Shown here: positions 7,987-16,647 of the stretch, one piece after another | Position numbering within the stretch: position 1 is the first letter of the stretch | Layout: the number at the start of each line of letters is the position of its first letter | Assembly (NCBI RefSeq): GCF_026013965.1 | Contig: NZ_CP110341.1 | Span: 2,542,001 to 2,606,000 of the forward strand | Length of the DNA: 64,000 nt | Direction of reading: 5' to 3' | Source of the DNA: Brevibacterium sp. JSBI002 | GTDB taxonomy: Bacteria; Actinomycetota; Actinomycetes; Actinomycetales; Brevibacteriaceae | Notes under the pieces: generated by a model | The model's input: the letters and a program-made list of their open reading frames with translations, nothing else | Told to the model about the DNA's origin: nothing | Database searches by the model: none | Position numbers and translations under genes: made by a program

Positions 7987-9357
7987 ATGACCACCGCATC
8001 CGCTGAGGCACCCAAGAATCGCAGGAAGGCGATACCGGGATTCGCCCAGCTCCAACGCGTCGGACGCTCCCTCATGCTCCCGATCGCCGTGCTTCCGGCC
8101 GCGGCCCTGCTGATGCGCTTCGGCCAGCCGGACATGCTCGGCGCCGACGGGCTCGGCCAATTCGCGGACTGGCTGCTGCCGGTGGCGACGGTCTTCGCGG
8201 CCGCCGGTTCGGCTCTGTTCGACAACCTGCCGCTGATCTTCGCCGTCGGTGTGGCCATCGGCTTCGCGAAGAAGGCCGACGGCTCCACGGCACTGGCCGC
8301 CGTCGTCGGCTATATGGTCCTCACCGGAGTCTTCACGGCCATGGCTCCGGGCTTCGGCTCGGACAACGGTGAGGGCGAGAACGTCATCAACTTCGGAGTG
8401 CTCGGCGGAATCGTCGTCGGCATCATCACCGCCCTGCTCTATCAGCGCTATCACCGAATCAAGCTGCCGACCTACCTCGGCTTCTTCGGCGGTCGCCGTT
8501 TCGTTCCGATCGTCACTGCGGTCGCGTCGATGGTCATCGCCGTGATCATGGCGCTCATCTACCCCGTCTTCGACTCCCTCATCAACAAGGGCGTAGGCGG
8601 CTTCCTCATGGAGCACGGAGCCAACCCGGGCACAGGGTTCGTCTTCGGTACCATCAACCGACTCCTCATCCCCTTCGGACTGCACCATCTGCTGAACAAC
8701 CTGCCCTGGTTCCAGCTGGGTTCGTGCACGACCTCCTCGGGGGACACCGCGCACGGCGACATCACCTGCTTCTTCTCCGGTGTGGACGGCACGGCCGACT
8801 GGACGGGGTCGTTCATGACCGGTTTCTTCCCGATCATGATGTTCGCGCTTCCCGCCGCAGCCCTGGCGATCTATCGCACCGCGCACCCGCAGCGCCGCAA
8901 GGTCGTCGGCGGCATCATGCTCTCGGTGGCGCTGACAGCGTTCATCACCGGAATCACGGAGCCGCTCGAATACGCCTTCGCCTATGTCGCATTCCCGCTC
9001 TACGCGGTCCACGCCGTGCTCACCGGCACGTCCCTGGCGTTGGTGAATGCGCTCGGCATCAAATCCGGATTCGGCTTCTCGGCCGGCGCGCTGGACTATC
9101 TGCTCAACCTCGGACGAGCCTCCGAACTGTCCGGCGGCATCGGGCCGGTCCTGCTTCTGCTGGTCATCGGCCTGGCCTATGCGGTCATCTACTACTTCCT
9201 GTTCCGGTGGGCGATCATCAAGTTCAATCTGCACACCCCGGGTCGCGAGGACGAGACCGACACCGGCACCGGAACTCCATCGGTCTTCGACGAAGCGCAG
9301 CTCGCCGCCGATGAGTCCACGGGCAAGAAGCGCGCTCAAGACGAAGGGCGGAGCTGA
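7987..9357 (+). CDS. PTS IIC permease, glucose/N-acetylglucosamine type
   Basis: A 456-aa membrane permease of the glucose-GlcNAc PTS superfamily with about ten hydrophobic segments. The N-terminus LQRVGRSLMLPIAVLPAA and the motifs HHLLNN and GITEPLEYAFAYVA are family hallmarks; the GITEPLE segment carries substrate-contacting residues. No IIB or IIA domain is fused, and both are encoded divergently next door. AGGAGG lies 6 nt before the ATG. The acidic, disordered C-tail after the last helix is typical of split actinobacterial NagE-like proteins. Specificity between glucose and GlcNAc cannot be settled from sequence. The 9-bp palindrome TGGTGACCA at 7951-7959 sits between IIB and IIC. Confidence 0.92.
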   Translation: MTTASAEAPKNRRKAIPGFAQLQRVGRSLMLPIAVLPAAALLMRFGQPDMLGADGLGQFADWLLPVATVFAAAGSALFDNLPLIFAVGVAIGFAKKADGSTALAAVVGYMVLTGVFTAMAPGFGSDNGEGENVINFGVLGGIVVGIITALLYQRYHRIKLPTYLGFFGGRRFVPIVTAVASMVIAVIMALIYPVFDSLINKGVGGFLMEHGANPGTGFVFGTINRLLIPFGLHHLLNNLPWFQLGSCTTSSGDTAHGDITCFFSGVDGTADWTGSFMTGFFPIMMFALPAAALAIYRTAHPQRRKVVGGIMLSVALTAFITGITEPLEYAFAYVAFPLYAVHAVLTGTSLALVNALGIKSGFGFSAGALDYLLNLGRASELSGGIGPVLLLLVIGLAYAVIYYFLFRWAIIKFNLHTPGREDETDTGTGTPSVFDEAQLAADESTGKKRAQDEGRS

Positions 9358-9360
9358 CAC

Positions 9361-10308
9361 TCACTGGCACGTGTCGTACAGAGCTCGCAGCTGATCCTCA
9401 ACCGTCTGTGCCCCTGTGGTGGACTGCGAGTCTGGTTCATCGCCATAGTCGCAGCCGCCCACATTGACCCACCCTGGATTCCACTGATTGTTCGGCCCCG
9501 CGTTGAGAGTCCAGTGGAAATCCCAAGACTGAGTGTTGACAACGTCAATGCGTTCGATTTTGTCTCTCAGCTGACTGACCGCTTCTGGTCCGTCAGGGAT
9601 TTCAACAAAATAGCTCGACACCTGGTCGTCTTCGATCCTGATCTCATCATTCTGGTCAAGGATCGGGCTGATTGCAGTCTCCAGACGGTTCTGCGCCTGC
9701 TCTGAGAACGGGAAATCCACATTCCACTCAGCCTGGGACGGAGCTCTGGTCCTCAGTTGGAAGTCTTCGGAGCCGAGCTCTGTCCGTACCGCACTGATTG
9801 TCCGGAAGGGGTCAGTCTGCGCGTCGCTCAGCTCCAGTGAGTCTTCGAAGGTACTCTGCTTCGACTGTCTATTCCACTCGATCCGATCGGCGGACAGTGA
9901 TGCAGCGAGGATAAGAAGATGCGACGTTCGCTCCGCCATGATGTCACTACTCGTGTTGTCTCTGATGTCAAGTTCCTGATCCGAAACCAGGAGCGTGAGC
10001 TCCTGGTCATAGCGATCGAACTCCGGACCGGTCTCCTGATCGAACGCGGCGGCCACCTCGAGGGTTTGATTGTGTGTCGCATCGGTGGACATTGTGACGG
10101 TGTGAGCCAGCAACCGACCCGAATCGAAGCCGTTCTGGTAAACGGTGCTGACATCTTCGACCCCCGCCTTAGTCGACAGCACCGCGCCGATGTCATGCGC
10201 ACGGTCGCTGAGATCTGGTCCGAAACACCCGGACAGCCCGACCGCCGCAACAATGACGGCACCGACAGACGCGATCCGGCGGCGATGATGTGCTCTTCGT
10301 TCCCCCAT
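9361..10308 (-). CDS. putative lipoprotein of unknown function
   Basis: I do not recognise a family. The 315-aa product starts with a basic n-region (HHRRR), a hydrophobic stretch and a lipobox VGLSGC with the lipid-accepting Cys28, so it should be anchored to the outer face of the membrane. The mature part is acidic, mostly alpha/beta in appearance, and ends with three cysteines in the last 40 residues including GGCDYGDEP and a terminal DTCQ, possibly forming a disulfide. TAGGTT lies 6 nt before the ATG with no ribosome site, so it is probably leaderless and monocistronic. Base composition is slightly less GC-rich than its neighbours. It converges on the IIC gene with a 3-bp gap. Confidence 0.78.
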   Translation of the reverse strand: MGERRAHHRRRIASVGAVIVAAVGLSGCFGPDLSDRAHDIGAVLSTKAGVEDVSTVYQNGFDSGRLLAHTVTMSTDATHNQTLEVAAAFDQETGPEFDRYDQELTLLVSDQELDIRDNTSSDIMAERTSHLLILAASLSADRIEWNRQSKQSTFEDSLELSDAQTDPFRTISAVRTELGSEDFQLRTRAPSQAEWNVDFPFSEQAQNRLETAISPILDQNDEIRIEDDQVSSYFVEIPDGPEAVSQLRDKIERIDVVNTQSWDFHWTLNAGPNNQWNPGWVNVGGCDYGDEPDSQSTTGAQTVEDQLRALYDTCQ

Positions 10309-10314
10309 GTCTCG

Positions 10315-10320
10315 AACCTA
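10315..10320 (-). promoter_or_regulatory. -10 element of the lipoprotein gene
   Basis: TAGGTT on the minus strand, 6 nt before the ATG at 10308. Leaderless geometry. Confidence 0.55.
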
Positions 10321-10529
10321 TCGGTCTCACACTCGCTTCCACGGTCACAACGTGTGCCAGTCTCGACACTGATCGCTCGTGGCGGCATCGAAAAATGAAG
10401 AAACAGAGAGAAATCGGGAATGATCGCCAACGACACTGTCGTTATAGAGTCGCTCGGGATCACCTTCAGATTCCCGAATCCGCGGAGACATCGCACAAGG
10501 ACGTTCCGCAGATCATTCCAGCCCCGTGA

Positions 10530-11366
<837 letters not shown>

Positions 11367-11460
11367 CCCGGTCAGCTTCGACCAAAACCTCGCCGAGGCG
11401 GCCCACCCCGACCAACGGTCGTGACCGACGAGGCCGGTTGAGCAGTCAGGTCGAGCAATG

Positions 11461-11500
11461 ACGAAGCCGCCGGAGAGTTCCGACTCTCCGGCGGCTTCGT
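11461..11500. terminator. bidirectional terminator hairpin
   Basis: A perfect 17-bp stem (ACGAAGCCGCCGGAGAG and its complement) around a 6-nt TTCCGA loop lies between the convergent aldo/keto reductase and decarboxylase genes. There is no long U-tract, as is common in actinobacteria. Confidence 0.85.
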
Positions 11501-11507
11501 CGTTCTG

Positions 11508-13145
11508 TCACTCCGCCGGCTTGCCATCGACACCGAGGACGACGGCGTCGATGAGCACCGGCCCGTCGGCCTGCAGCGCCTCGCGGTAAGCGGCTTCGAA
11601 TTCTTCCCGCGTCGTGGTGCGCTGAGCCGGAACTCCGTAGCCCTGTGCCAACGACACGAAGTCGATCGCGCCCAGAGTCAGCCCTGGGGTATCGGGAACT
11701 CCCATCCGCTCGGCGAATCCGGACAGCGCACCGTATCCGGAGTTGTTGACGATGACGAAGATCGTCTTCGTGCCCAGCTGAGCGGCCGTGTACAGAGCCG
11801 TGAGCCCGTAGTTCGCAGACCCGTCGCCGACGGTGGCGACAACAGTCTTCTCCGGGTCGCCGAGGGCTATGCCGACGGCGACCGGCAACCCGAAGCCCAG
11901 TCCTCCCGAGGCCGGGAAGTGATACATTCCGGGCCGGTCGATGACGATCCGCTCGAGGTATTCGAGGTCGAGGGTGGTCGTCTCATTGAGGTAGACGACA
12001 CTGTCGTCGACGTGCTCGTTGAGGACATCGAGCACCTCGGTGCCGGCCATCCCCTGCTCCGATCGGGCAGGAGCGGTGACGACTCGGGACCCGCGGTCGC
12101 CTCGGCGAGTTCCTCGATCCGTCGTCGCTGCAGCGAGGTCGGCAAGCGCGGTCGCGACGTCCGCGACGACGGCACGGCCGAACGGTGCCCGCGTCGCCTC
12201 CCGTGGATCCTGGGTGATCTGGATGACCTCGGTGCCCGGCTCCAGGTAGTTCGCCGGTTCCCAGCGGTGGTACCGGAACGTGGCTGCACCGATGACAAGG
12301 ACGACGTCATGGCCGGACAGTCGGTCGCGCACCGACTTGATGCCCGGAACCAGGACGCCTTCGAAGTTCGGATGGGTTGTGGGGAACGGGCACCGCGTCG
12401 GCGAGGGCGCGACATAGACGGAAGCACCGAGGCGCTCGGCCAGCACCACCGCGTCCTCATAGACCGTCGGATCGTCGACGGCGGCGGCATCGACCTGTGG
12501 CCCGAGGACGAGAGCGGGGTTCTGCGCCCCGTCGAGGACGTCGGCGAGCTCTCGCCGCAGCGACTCCGACATGGTCCCGGCCGTCGTCACCGAACGCTTC
12601 GTCAGCAGCTCGTCGTCGGCAAGTGCTGGCTCGTCCCAGTCGTCGAGGGGGACGGACACATAGACGGGCCCGCTCGGTTCGGTGGCTGCCTCGAATGCGG
12701 CCTGCGACAGGGTGCGCGGCACGTCGGTGGCCGACAGCGGCTCGTGTGAGTACTTCACCAGCGGAGCAGGCAGGGTCGAAGCATCGACGCTGGCGAGCAT
12801 CGTCTCCTGACCGACGGTGCGGCGCACCTGCTGACCTGCGAGGACGACGAGCGGAACGTGGCCGTAGCGGGCGTTCGTCAGCGCACCCACGCCGTTGCCC
12901 GACCCCGAGGCGGCGTGCAGATTGACCAGCGCCGGTCCTCCCGCGGCCCGTGCGTATCCTTCGGCCATGCCGACGACGACCTGCTCATGCAGACCGAGGA
13001 CGAACCGGAAATCCTCGCCGAGTCCTGCGAGGAACGGCAGCTCGTTCGAACCCGGATTTCCGAAGATCGTCGTCATCCCGTGAGCACGGAAGACCTCCAG
13101 ACTCGCGTCGAGGACTGTCTTCTCACCTTCGGGCTGATCGGCCAT
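11508..13145 (-). CDS. mdlC: benzoylformate decarboxylase-like ThDP enzyme
   Basis: A 545-aa ThDP-dependent 2-oxoacid decarboxylase. The N-terminus FGNPGSNELPFL and LHAASG match benzoylformate decarboxylase rather than acetolactate synthase. The known P. putida active-site residues Ser26, Glu47, His70 and His281 have counterparts at Ser33, Glu54, His77 and a His in FRYHRW. The C-terminal cofactor motif is GDGSANYGLTALY ... NN. It would convert aryl 2-oxoacids to aldehydes and CO2. AGAGG lies 5 nt before the ATG. A 2-hydroxyacid dehydrogenase lies 95 bp upstream on the same strand, suggesting a mandelate-like route (inference). Related phenylpyruvate or other 2-oxoacid specificities remain possible. 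Confidence 0.83.
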   Translation of the reverse strand: MADQPEGEKTVLDASLEVFRAHGMTTIFGNPGSNELPFLAGLGEDFRFVLGLHEQVVVGMAEGYARAAGGPALVNLHAASGSGNGVGALTNARYGHVPLVVLAGQQVRRTVGQETMLASVDASTLPAPLVKYSHEPLSATDVPRTLSQAAFEAATEPSGPVYVSVPLDDWDEPALADDELLTKRSVTTAGTMSESLRRELADVLDGAQNPALVLGPQVDAAAVDDPTVYEDAVVLAERLGASVYVAPSPTRCPFPTTHPNFEGVLVPGIKSVRDRLSGHDVVLVIGAATFRYHRWEPANYLEPGTEVIQITQDPREATRAPFGRAVVADVATALADLAAATTDRGTRRGDRGSRVVTAPARSEQGMAGTEVLDVLNEHVDDSVVYLNETTTLDLEYLERIVIDRPGMYHFPASGGLGFGLPVAVGIALGDPEKTVVATVGDGSANYGLTALYTAAQLGTKTIFVIVNNSGYGALSGFAERMGVPDTPGLTLGAIDFVSLAQGYGVPAQRTTTREEFEAAYREALQADGPVLIDAVVLGVDGKPAE

Positions 13146-13240
13146 TGTGCCTCTGCTTTCGTTTTGGGTGCTCTCGCGGTGGGGCGACGAGGGATGGCGT
13201 CCCTCTCACCTCACCATAGCCGTGGCTCATACGTTCCGGC

Positions 13241-14182
13241 TCAGGCCAGCACGCGGATCGGCTCTCCCGAAATCCAGGCGGCGATGTCCTCGACCGCTTG
13301 GGTGAAGAAGATCCGGTACGTGTCCTCGGTGACGTATCCCAGGTGCGGGGTGAGCACGGTGCGCGGTGTGCTGCGCAGGCGATGGTCGACCGGCAGCGGC
13401 TCTTCGTCGTGGACGTCGAGTCCAGCACCCCGGATCCCTCCTGCCTCCAGCACGGTGATGAGTGCGTCGGTGTCGACGAGTCCGGCACGCGAGGTGTTGA
13501 CGAGGATGCTGTCGGGCTTCATCGCCTCGAGCTCGGCTGCTCCCACGAGTCCTCGGCTGCGTTCGCTCAGCTTGTAGTGGATCGTCACCACGTCGGCGGT
13601 GGAGAACAGTTCGTCCTTGCTCACCGCGCGCACGCCCAGGGCGTCCGCCCGTTCCGCGTCGAGGTTCTGGCTCCACGCCACGACGTCCATGCCGAAGGCC
13701 GCACCGACCCGCGCGACCTTCGTTCCCAGACGTCCCAGACCGACCACGCCGAGGCGGTGCCCATCGAGGTCTCCCCCGACGGTCGACTGCCAGCCCCCGC
13801 CTCGGACGGCGGCGTCCTCGGCCGGGATGCTGCGCAGGACGGAGAGGATGAGTCCCCAGGTCAGCTCGGGTGTCGCCGAGGTGGTCGACTCGGTTCCGCA
13901 GACCACAATCCCCTGCGCACGCGCCGCCTCCACGTCGATGGAGGCGTTGACCCGTCCCGTGGTCACGAGCAGACGCAAGTTCGGCAGCCGTTCCAGCCGC
14001 ACGGCGGTGAAGGCGGTTCTCTCTCGCATCGCCACAGCCACCTCGGCACCGGAGAGGACCTGCACCAGGTCATCGTCGTCGACGATGGGACGATCGATGA
14101 ACTCGACCTCGGCGTCGAGACCGCTCCAGTCCGCGAACTTGCCTGCCACCTGCTGATAGTCATCGAGAACGACGATGCGCAT
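13241..14182 (-). CDS. D-2-hydroxyacid dehydrogenase family protein
   Basis: A 313-aa NAD-dependent dehydrogenase of the D-isomer-specific family (formate/phosphoglycerate dehydrogenase fold). The nucleotide loop is GVVGLGRLG. The catalytic Arg lies in NTSRAGLVD, the Glu in HDEEPLPVDH and the His in LTPHLGYVT. AGAGGAA precedes the ATG. It is co-oriented with and just upstream of the benzoylformate-decarboxylase-like gene, so oxidation of a D-2-hydroxyacid such as mandelate feeding that enzyme is plausible. Neither substrate is proven. A second family member lies at 23042-23986 but shares only the general fold. Confidence 0.88.
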   Translation of the reverse strand: MRIVVLDDYQQVAGKFADWSGLDAEVEFIDRPIVDDDDLVQVLSGAEVAVAMRERTAFTAVRLERLPNLRLLVTTGRVNASIDVEAARAQGIVVCGTESTTSATPELTWGLILSVLRSIPAEDAAVRGGGWQSTVGGDLDGHRLGVVGLGRLGTKVARVGAAFGMDVVAWSQNLDAERADALGVRAVSKDELFSTADVVTIHYKLSERSRGLVGAAELEAMKPDSILVNTSRAGLVDTDALITVLEAGGIRGAGLDVHDEEPLPVDHRLRSTPRTVLTPHLGYVTEDTYRIFFTQAVEDIAAWISGEPIRVLA

Positions 14183-14226
14183 TGTGTTCCTCTTCTGAAG
14201 TCGTGTGACCTACATCCTAGAGCCGA

Positions 14227-14232
14227 TACGCT
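14227..14232 (+). promoter_or_regulatory. -10 element of the PH-like membrane protein gene
   Basis: TACGCT, followed by 6 nt and the GTG at 14239, with no ribosome site. Confidence 0.6.
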
Positions 14233-14238
14233 GGGCTG

Positions 14239-14820
14239 GTGAGTGCACCGATCATCCTGAGACAACGCAGCGGCCCCATCATCACGGTCATCGTGTGGGC
14301 GTTCCTCGCTTTCCTCCTCGGCGACGCGCTGCTGCGCGGGGCGTGGGACACCGTCGGTCGTTTCGGTCCAGGTCTTGTACTCATCGGCTGGCTTGCATTC
14401 ATCATCCTCTGGCGGCCGGCTCTCGTCGTCGGAACCGACGAGGTGGAGGTCAGGGAGATCCTGCGTACGACGTCTGTGCCGTTCACCCGAATCCGTGATA
14501 TTCGGCTGGGTTCTGTCGTCACGATCGAGACCGCCTCGGCGGAGGGGGCCGAGCGGACCATTCGACCGTGGAACGCTCCCGGAATGCCGCGACGGAAGAT
14601 CGATTCCGGACTGACAGGCGGAACGCGACCGGAGTCTCTGGACAATCACCCCGCGTTCGAACTGCTGCGCCGATGGGAGCATACTCAGGCCCATGCGCCT
14701 GAAACGGCTGTGCGAAGCGGTCCCTCCGGCCTTGCCGAGGACGTCAGCACTCGATGGAGCCTCGGCGTCATCGGGGTGACTCTGGTGCTGGTGCTCCTGG
14801 TGGCAGTCGGACTCATCTGA
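14239..14820 (+). CDS. membrane protein with bacterial PH-like domain
   Basis: A 193-aa protein with two N-terminal membrane helices (about residues 13-55), a cytosolic central part and a third helix at the C-terminus (about 172-192). The segment after helix two (RPALVVGTDEVEVREILRTT, then FTRIRDIRL) has the alternating pattern of the short actinobacterial PH domain (bPH_6 type), normally found in uncharacterised membrane proteins. GTG 14239 lies 6 nt after a TACGCT element, so the message is probably leaderless. Divergent from the hydroxyacid dehydrogenase and ending at a strong terminator. Function unknown. Confidence 0.8.
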   Translation: MSAPIILRQRSGPIITVIVWAFLAFLLGDALLRGAWDTVGRFGPGLVLIGWLAFIILWRPALVVGTDEVEVREILRTTSVPFTRIRDIRLGSVVTIETASAEGAERTIRPWNAPGMPRRKIDSGLTGGTRPESLDNHPAFELLRRWEHTQAHAPETAVRSGPSGLAEDVSTRWSLGVIGVTLVLVLLVAVGLI

Positions 14821-14831
14821 ACAAAGAAAGA

Positions 14832-14866
14832 CCGGCCCCGTGGGGAACGTGAACCCACGGGGCCGG
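14832..14866. terminator. bidirectional terminator hairpin
   Basis: A 13-bp perfect stem (CCGGCCCCGTGGG and its complement) with a 9-nt loop lies between convergent genes. On the minus strand it is followed by CTTTCTTTGT, giving a U-rich tail for the ABC importer operon. Confidence 0.87.
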
Positions 14867-14897
14867 CAGTCTCGGATGGCTTCAGTCGATCAGTGCA

Positions 14898-16595
14898 TCA
14901 CTTCTTGAAGCCGATCTCGGTCCAGTCAGGCGATTCCAGCTGACGCGGCCCGAGGTTGACGACGTCTTCCCTGACACCCCAGACATAGGGGGTCGGATAG
15001 AACGGGATGAGCGGCTTGAGCTTCAACACCTCGGCATCGCCCTCATTCGCCAATTTCTTGGCTTCGGCGGGATCAAGCGTCTTCGTCGCGGCCTTGAACT
15101 TCTCGCCGATCGCATCGCTGGAGATCTTCGAGTGGTTCTGCTCCGAATCTGCGGGGTAGAACAGGTTCGAACCCGAAGAGATCGGGAAGGCCGTTCCCTC
15201 CCAGGTGAAGGTCGCCATGTCGAAGTTGCCGTTGAGCACGTGATCGGCGAAGTACGCAGCCACAGGGACGGTTTCGATCTCGATCTTGAAGCCGACCTCG
15301 TTGAGGTCCTTCATGATCTGTTCGGCACGCTGCGCGTTCGACGCGGTGTCGGCGGGAACGACGATCTTGAACTGCAGCTTCTCGCCGTCCTTCTCTCGCA
15401 CTCCACCGTCGCCTTCGGCCCAGCCGGCGTCGTCGAGGATCTTCTTCGCCGCCTCCTGGTCGAAGTCGAGGCTGCCGTCGGTGTTGTCCTGGTAGCCTTC
15501 CTGCCCGGGCATGAAGGTGACGTTGTTGACCAGGGTCACGGGCGCCTCAACGGGGCCGATCGCGGCCTGGGCGATAGCTTCGCGATTGATGGCGTGGCCG
15601 ATCGCGTCACGGACCTCCTGTTCCTTGAGCGCACCCTTCTCTGCGTTCATCGTCACATGGGTCCATTGCATGCCCTGCGACTTATAGATCTCACCGTCTT
15701 CGCGTTTGTCGGCCATCTTGTAGGAGTCGCCGTCGGTTCCCACATCGACGAGGTCGAGCTCCTTATTCGCATACGCCTGGGCCTGCTGCGCCTGAGACAC
15801 GACCTTGAAGATCACCTTGTCGAGTTTGGGCTCCTGGCCCCACCACTTGTCGTTCTTGACCATCGTGATGACGCCGGACTTCGTGTCGACCTTGTCAGCC
15901 TTGAAAGGACCGTTCGAAGGCAGGACCTTCTTCGTGTAGTCCTTGTTGAAGGAGTCGGCATCCTCGGTGATCTCGTTGGGCAGGGGCGCAGCGATATAGT
16001 TCGGCCAGTCGATGTTCGGGGTCTTGAAAGTGATCTTGACCTCGTGCTTGTCCTTGCCGGATTCGATCTTCTCGATATCCTCATAGCCCTTGGTCGAAGC
16101 AACCTCGAACTCGTCGTGTTTGCCGTCGCGGGTCTGCCAGAACGCCTTGTAGTCGTCGACGTCGATCGGCGTGCCGTCCTCCCAGACGGCGTCTTTGTTC
16201 AGCTTGACGTCGATGACCAGCGGATCCTCGCTGGCGATCTCGACGCTCTCGGCGTAGTTCTTGTCGACTTCCCAGGTGCCGTCGTCCTTGATCGTGACGG
16301 GCCCGCCCAAGGTGGTGCCGTAGATGTTGTTGTTGTCTACGTGCGCGCCATCGGCGTGGTAGTAGTTGAGGCTCGCGGGGATTTCGGTGATCGGGTAGGT
16401 CAGCGTGCCGCCGTCCTTGACCTCGTCGTATCCGGCTTTCTGGTAGTCGGTGGTGGGGAGTCCGGAGATCTCCTTGTCCGCCTTGTCGCTGTCGACTCCG
16501 CCGGAGTCCTTGTTCGCCTGCTGGCAGCCGGACAGTGCCAGGCCCAGCGCAGCGGTCGCGGCGACGACCATTGTCGCCTTCTTCCTCATTCTCAT
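14898..16595 (-). CDS. ABC importer substrate-binding lipoprotein, family 5
   Basis: A 565-aa extracytoplasmic solute-binding protein of the oligopeptide/dipeptide/nickel family. The signal peptide has a KK n-region and lipobox LALSGC with Cys24, so it is a lipoprotein. The mature part carries SBP_bac_5 hallmarks such as TYPITEIPASLNYYHADG, AVWEDGTPIDVDDYKAFW, and NREAIAQAAIG. ATG 16595 is chosen because GAGG lies 5 nt upstream; a longer ORF start would precede the signal peptide with non-homologous sequence. It is the last gene of a four-gene operon (two permeases, a fused ATPase, then this). Likely cargo is peptides. The C-terminus reaches a strong terminator. Confidence 0.93.
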   Translation of the reverse strand: MRMRKKATMVVAATAALGLALSGCQQANKDSGGVDSDKADKEISGLPTTDYQKAGYDEVKDGGTLTYPITEIPASLNYYHADGAHVDNNNIYGTTLGGPVTIKDDGTWEVDKNYAESVEIASEDPLVIDVKLNKDAVWEDGTPIDVDDYKAFWQTRDGKHDEFEVASTKGYEDIEKIESGKDKHEVKITFKTPNIDWPNYIAAPLPNEITEDADSFNKDYTKKVLPSNGPFKADKVDTKSGVITMVKNDKWWGQEPKLDKVIFKVVSQAQQAQAYANKELDLVDVGTDGDSYKMADKREDGEIYKSQGMQWTHVTMNAEKGALKEQEVRDAIGHAINREAIAQAAIGPVEAPVTLVNNVTFMPGQEGYQDNTDGSLDFDQEAAKKILDDAGWAEGDGGVREKDGEKLQFKIVVPADTASNAQRAEQIMKDLNEVGFKIEIETVPVAAYFADHVLNGNFDMATFTWEGTAFPISSGSNLFYPADSEQNHSKISSDAIGEKFKAATKTLDPAEAKKLANEGDAEVLKLKPLIPFYPTPYVWGVREDVVNLGPRQLESPDWTEIGFKK

Positions 16596-16647
16596 GAGTT
16601 CCTCATTTCTAGTGTGGTGTTCCTCGAGGTGGGCTATGGGTGCGGCT

